The position numbers were made by a program, and so were the translations under genes. Shown here piece after piece: positions 57,663-60,985 of a stretch of DNA of 60,985 bases. The notes beneath the pieces are model-generated. The model was given only the letters and a program-made list of their open reading frames with translations, was not told where the DNA came from and made no database searches. The stretch's first letter is position 1. Each line of letters starts with the position of its first letter. This DNA is from an uncultured Pseudoflavonifractor sp. (GTDB taxonomy: Bacteria > Bacillota > Clostridia > Oscillospirales > Oscillospiraceae). The stretch lies in the NCBI GenBank assembly GCA_947425785.1, contig CANEAY010000013.1:1-60985 (forward strand), read 5' to 3'.

Positions 57663-58118
57663 ATGGCAAAGGTGACCGATATCGTGGAGTCCCTGGCCCG
57701 GCCCATTGTGGAGGAAAAGGGCTGTACCCTTTGGGACGTAGAGTATGTAAAGGAAGCGGGGGTCTGGTATCTCCGGCTCTATATCGACAAGGAGGGCGGC
57801 GTCTCCATTGACGACTGCGAGGCGGTGTCCCGTCCGGTGAGCGACATTTTGGACGAACACGACCCCATCGAGGGCAGCTATACCTTTGAGGTCTCCTCCG
57901 CCGGGGCCGACCGGGCCCTCAAAAAGCCGGAACACTTTGCTGCCTTTGTGGGCAGTGAGGTGGAGGTCAAGCTCTACCGGGCCCAGGAGGGCCGCAAGGA
58001 CTGGGTGGGCGCGCTGGAGGGGTATTCCGACGGCGACGTGACCATCACCGCTCCCGCTGGGAGCGTGACATTCCTCAAAAAAGACGTGGCGCAGGTCAGA
58101 TTGTACGTGCGCGTTTGA
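57663..58118 (+). CDS. rimP: Ribosome maturation factor RimP
   Basis: The 151-residue protein helps assemble the 30S subunit. It has an N-terminal alpha/beta domain (VESLARPIVEEKGCTLWDVE, LRLYIDKEGGVSIDDCEAVS) and a C-terminal SH3-like domain, with the conserved YTFEVSSAGADRALKKPEHF. AAGGGAGGCTGACCG precedes the ATG. It opens the conserved Firmicutes operon rimP-nusA-rnpM-ylxQ-infB. Confidence 0.96.
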   Translation: MAKVTDIVESLARPIVEEKGCTLWDVEYVKEAGVWYLRLYIDKEGGVSIDDCEAVSRPVSDILDEHDPIEGSYTFEVSSAGADRALKKPEHFAAFVGSEVEVKLYRAQEGRKDWVGALEGYSDGDVTITAPAGSVTFLKKDVAQVRLYVRV

Positions 58119-58140
58119 CGGATAAAGGAGAGTATTCATC

Positions 58141-59313
58141 ATGCCGAAGAAAAATCAGAATGTGCAGAAGCCCCACGAGCTGGACGCGGCCGAGTTCTTC
58201 ACCGCCATCGACCTCATTGAGAAGGAGAAGGGCATCCCCAAGGGCTATATGCTGGAGAAGATCACCCTTGCCCTGGTCTCCGCCTACAAGAAGGATCACC
58301 CCGAGTCCGGGGACAACCTGGTGGTGGACGCCGACGAGGAAAAGGGCACCGTGCGGATGTACCTGAGGAAGGACGTGGTGGAGAAGGTGGACGACCCCGC
58401 CACCGAGATCAGCCTGGAGGAGGCCCAGCTCAAGCTGCCCCAGGTGCAGCTGGGTGACGTGATCTCCATGGAGGTCAAGACCCGGGACTTTGGCCGCATT
58501 GCCGCCCAGACCGCCCGCCAGGTCATCATCCAGGGTATGCGGGAGGCGGAGCGGGGCATGATCTTCGACGAGTTCTCCTCCAAGGAGAAGGAGATCCTCA
58601 CCGGTCTCATCACCCGCATCGACCCCCGCACCGGCGGCTGCTCCCTGCGCATCACCTCCGGCAGCGAGTTCACCGAGGCCTACCTGGCCCCCAATGAGCA
58701 GATCAAGGGGGAGCAGTATATCGAGGGCATGCGCCTGAAGGTCTATGTGGCCGAGGTGCGCCGCTCCACCCGCGGCCCCCAGGTGCTCATCTCCCGCACC
58801 CACCCCGGCCTTGTCAAGCGGCTTTTCGAGCTGGAGGTGCCCGAGATCTACGACGGCACCGTGGAGGTCAAGTCCATCGCCCGGGAGGCGGGCAGCCGCA
58901 CCAAGCTGGCGGTCTGGTCCGCCGACCCCAACGTAGACCCCATCGGCGCCTGCGTGGGCCCCAAGGGCCAGCGGGTAAACAATATCGTGGCCGAGCTCAA
59001 GGGCGAAAAGGTGGACATCATCAAGTGGTCGGAGGATCCGGCGGAGTTCATCGCCGCCGCTCTGGCCCCCGCCGACGTCATCTCCGTCACCACTCTGGAC
59101 GTGGCCGCGGAGGAGCCCCTCTCCGACAAGGAGAGCAAGGGCAGCTGCCGGGTGGTAGTGCCCGACGACCAGCTCTCCCTGGCCATCGGCAAGGAGGGCC
59201 AGAACGCCCGTCTGGCCGCCAAGCTCACCCGCTACAAAATTGACATCAAGCCCGCCTCCGCCCTGGACGAGGAAGAGCCGGAGGAGGAAGAGCTGATCTC
59301 CGACGAGGAGTAA
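58141..59313 (+). CDS. nusA: Transcription termination/antitermination protein NusA
   Basis: The 390-residue protein has an N-terminal RNA polymerase-binding domain (1-130), an S1 domain (about 135-200) and two KH domains (about 205-350; DPIGACVGPKGQRVNNIVAE, LSLAIGKEGQNARLAAKLTR). It ends in an acidic tail, without the AR repeats of proteobacterial NusA, as usual in Firmicutes. AAAGGAGAG precedes the ATG, 22 bp after rimP. Confidence 0.97.
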   Translation: MPKKNQNVQKPHELDAAEFFTAIDLIEKEKGIPKGYMLEKITLALVSAYKKDHPESGDNLVVDADEEKGTVRMYLRKDVVEKVDDPATEISLEEAQLKLPQVQLGDVISMEVKTRDFGRIAAQTARQVIIQGMREAERGMIFDEFSSKEKEILTGLITRIDPRTGGCSLRITSGSEFTEAYLAPNEQIKGEQYIEGMRLKVYVAEVRRSTRGPQVLISRTHPGLVKRLFELEVPEIYDGTVEVKSIAREAGSRTKLAVWSADPNVDPIGACVGPKGQRVNNIVAELKGEKVDIIKWSEDPAEFIAAALAPADVISVTTLDVAAEEPLSDKESKGSCRVVVPDDQLSLAIGKEGQNARLAAKLTRYKIDIKPASALDEEEPEEEELISDEE

Positions 59314-59354
59314 GAAGCTGACCGCAAAGGTTTTTCAGAAGGGAGGTTTCCCCC

Positions 59355-59630
59355 ATGCCGAAAAAGATCCCCCTCCGCCAATGCGTGGGATGCAGGGAGC
59401 ATAAGCCCAAGCCGGAGCTCATCCGGGTAGTCCGCTCCCCGGAGGGGGAGGTCTCTCTGGACTTCAAGGGCAAAAAGCCGGGCCGGGGCGCCTACGTCTG
59501 CCCCAGCCCCGACTGCCTGAAGAAGGCACGGAAGTCCCGGGCGCTGGAGCGGGCCTTCTCCGCCCCCCTCCCCGACGAGGTGTGGGCGCAGCTGGAGGAA
59601 CAGATGAAAGCGGGTGAGGACGATGGATAA
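59355..59630 (+). CDS. rnpM: YlxR/RnpM RNA-binding protein
   Basis: The 91-residue DUF448 protein has the typical opening PLRQCVGCREHKPKPELIRV and GRGAYVCPSPDCLKKA. In Bacillus it binds and modulates RNase P RNA. AAGGGAGG precedes the ATG. Its end overlaps the next gene by 8 bp. Confidence 0.95.
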   Translation: MPKKIPLRQCVGCREHKPKPELIRVVRSPEGEVSLDFKGKKPGRGAYVCPSPDCLKKARKSRALERAFSAPLPDEVWAQLEEQMKAGEDDG

Positions 59631-60084
59631 CGGCCTCACCGGCCTTCTGGGCTTGGCCAAACGGGCGGGCAAGGCGGAGCTGGGCGAGGAGCCCGCCGCC
59701 GCGGCCGCTCTCAGCCACAAGGCCCGTGTCCTCCTGGTGGCAAAGGACGCCGCCGACAACACCCGCCAGAAGGCGGAACGCCTGGGCCAGCAGGGCAACG
59801 CCCCGGTGCTGGAGCTCCCCCTTACCAAGGAGGAGCTGGGCAGGGCCCTGGGCCGCAGCTCCTGCGCGGTGCTGGCCCTCACCGATATGGGCCTGGCCGC
59901 CACGGCAGTCCAAAAGCTCTCCCAGGCCGACCCGGATCGCTACGGCGGTATCGCCGAGACCATGGGCCGGAAGGCGGCCAAGCAGGATCGCCGCCGCAGG
60001 GAACAGCGGGCCAAGGAAAAGGCCCGCCAGGCCCAGAGCCGTAAGCCCTGGGCACCGCCCAGCGCAGAGGGCAAGAAGAAATGA
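59623..60084 (+). CDS. YlxQ, L7Ae-family ribosomal-type protein
   Basis: The 153-residue protein has an L7Ae RNA-binding fold (about 1-105; GLLGLAKRAGKAELGEEPAA, ARVLLVAKDAADNTRQKAER, LALTDMGLAATAVQKL). A basic, charged C-terminal tail of about 40 residues is longer than in many YlxQ proteins. The ATG at 59623 follows GGTGAGG; a GTG 9 bp upstream is possible. It overlaps rnpM and precedes infB. Confidence 0.9.
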   Translation: MDNGLTGLLGLAKRAGKAELGEEPAAAAALSHKARVLLVAKDAADNTRQKAERLGQQGNAPVLELPLTKEELGRALGRSSCAVLALTDMGLAATAVQKLSQADPDRYGGIAETMGRKAAKQDRRRREQRAKEKARQAQSRKPWAPPSAEGKKK

Positions 60085-60119
60085 CCGACAAACCCGACTA
60101 ACCGGACTTGTTCCAATCA

Positions 60120-60146
60120 GAAAGGGGGAGACCCCTCTCCCCTTTT
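60120..60146 (+). terminator. Hairpin upstream of infB
   Basis: An 11-bp stem (AAAGGGGGAGA with TCTCCCCTTTT, one G-U pair) around CCCC lies between ylxQ and infB. The tail is T-poor, so partial termination or mRNA processing is more likely than a full stop. Confidence 0.5.
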
Positions 60147-60162
60147 CTCATTGGTGCAAGTC

Positions 60163-60180
60163 CCACCACAATGGAGGTGG
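60163..60180 (+). promoter_or_regulatory. Hairpin overlapping the infB ribosome binding site
   Basis: CCACC (60163-60167) can pair with GGTGG (60176-60180), which includes part of the GGAGG Shine-Dalgarno at 60173-60177. Folding would hide the site and could lower or regulate IF-2 initiation. Confidence 0.4.
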
Positions 60181-60186
60181 CTTCAT

Positions 60187-60985
60187 TTGCTGAATATCAA
60201 GTATCGTGTCCGTGATGTGGCCAAGGATCTGGATCGGAGCACCAAGGAGATCACCGAGATCCTCACCAAGTACGCCACAGCCCCCAAGAACCCCATGCAG
60301 GCCCTGGAGACCAAGGAGCTGTCCCTGATCTTCGAGTACCTGACCCAGAACAACCAGGTGGAGAGCATCGAGAGCATCTTTGCCGACGTCTACCACGAGC
60401 CCGCTCCTGCCCCCGCCCCCGAGGCCCCCAAGGAGGCGCCCAAGGCAGAGGCTGCCGCTCCCGCCGCCCCCAAGGCCGAGGGCGCCAAGCCCGCCGCTTC
60501 CGCTGCCGCTCCCGCCGCCAAGCCCCAGCAGCCCGCCGTCCAGCGGCCCGCCAGCCGGGTGCCGGAGAAGCGGGTGGTGGACACCCGCAAGGGCGGCGGC
60601 GTGAACCTGGACAAGTACGACGAGAAGCTGGAGCGCATCGCCTCCTCCAAGACCAAGCAGATGGACGCCGGCCGGGAGAAGTTCCGCAACCGGGGCGCCA
60701 ACCAGCGCCGGGCCAGCAGCTTCGGCGGCAACAAGCGCCGCCAAGAGGAGCAGGAGAAGATGCGCAAGCTCCAGCTGGAGATCGCCAAGAAGGCCCCTGT
60801 GAAGGTGCTCATCCCCGACGAGATCGCCGTCAATGAGCTGGCCTCCCGGATGAAGAAGACGGGCGCCGAGGTGGTCAAGACCCTGATGAAAAACGGGGTC
60901 ATGGCCTCCATGAGCGACGTCATCGACTTTGACACCGCCGCCATCATCGCCGAGGAGATGGGCTGCAAGGTGGAGAAGGAGGTCA
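60187..60985 (+). CDS. infB: Translation initiation factor IF-2, N-terminal part (cut by window edge)
   Basis: The first 266 codons are present. The product begins with an IF2-N domain (LNIKYRVRDVAKDLDRSTKE, LSLIFEYLTQNNQVESIESI), then an Ala/Pro/Lys-rich linker (about 75-125), a basic region, and the second IF2-N-like domain (VLIPDEIAVNELASRMKKTG). The GTPase domain lies beyond the window. The start is TTG at 60187, fixed by the conserved protein start and GGAGG 9 nt upstream; the ATG at 60171 is out of frame. It is the fifth gene of the rimP operon. Confidence 0.93.
   Translation, partial: MLNIKYRVRDVAKDLDRSTKEITEILTKYATAPKNPMQALETKELSLIFEYLTQNNQVESIESIFADVYHEPAPAPAPEAPKEAPKAEAAAPAAPKAEGAKPAASAAAPAAKPQQPAVQRPASRVPEKRVVDTRKGGGVNLDKYDEKLERIASSKTKQMDAGREKFRNRGANQRRASSFGGNKRRQEEQEKMRKLQLEIAKKAPVKVLIPDEIAVNELASRMKKTGAEVVKTLMKNGVMASMSDVIDFDTAAIIAEEMGCKVEKEV

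Noticed and set aside
57297-58142. N-terminal extension of the SLH frame across rimP
   Set aside because: A clear signal peptide begins at 57296, its promoter lies at 57393-57421, and rimP occupies the opposite strand.
60171-60215. ATG at 60171 as the infB start
   Set aside because: It is out of frame with IF-2 and reaches a stop after a few codons; TTG at 60187 gives the conserved IF-2 beginning.

Overview
The window looks like a chromosomal piece of a GC-rich, spore-forming, gut-type member of the Firmicutes (Clostridia, Oscillospiraceae-like). The reasons are high-GC codon use, strong AGGAGG-type ribosome binding sites, frequent GTG and TTG starts, low-GC sigma-A promoters, sporulation genes (spoIIE, spoVT, a spoIIQ-like M23 gene), S-layer-homology proteins, and host-glycan and uronate catabolism. 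No rRNA, tRNA, insertion sequence, prophage or CRISPR array was seen.

Layout. 1-3000 holds a gene start cut by the window edge, galU, a QueT-type transporter behind a structured leader, an XRE regulator and a SpoIIQ-like M23 protein. 3267-8855 is a MacA-MacB-type ABC efflux operon (adaptor with a duplicated core, ATPase, FtsX permease) ending in an SLH protein. 8916-12233 is an M20 peptidase-tryptophanase operon divergent from a MarR gene, with a palindrome on the peptidase promoter. 12399-16332 is a BlaI-BlaR1 pair whose BlaR1 carries a very large non-PBP sensor. 16379-17428 holds a small membrane protein, a 27-residue membrane micro-ORF and spoVT.

17592-29708 is a sialic acid/amino-sugar locus: an ABC transporter with its ATPase, nanA, nagB, nagA, an RpiR regulator, an N-acylglucosamine 2-epimerase and, divergently, an unusual ROK kinase and an SGNH hydrolase. 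The set supports Neu5Ac to ManNAc to GlcNAc to GlcNAc-6-P to fructose-6-P, i.e. the 2-epimerase/ROK route rather than NanK/NanE. A nearly identical 13-bp palindrome lies at both main promoter regions, a likely RpiR regulon signature.

29766-34180 holds an ECF sigma factor with a large putative anti-sigma/sensor protein, a secreted nuclease lipoprotein, a YesL-like membrane protein and an unknown protein. 34239-45028 is an 11-gene uronate operon (TRAP transporter, dehydrogenases, kduI, kduD, kdgK, eda) preceded by a LacI regulator whose own promoter contains a LacI-type operator. 45302-54306 holds a DUF815 ATPase, spoIIE, a dus gene, a second ECF sigma/zinc anti-sigma pair and an EF-G paralogue. 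54390-57296 is a second SLH protein of mosaic base composition. From 57663 to the end lies the conserved rimP-nusA-rnpM-ylxQ-infB operon, with a terminator-like hairpin in its leader.
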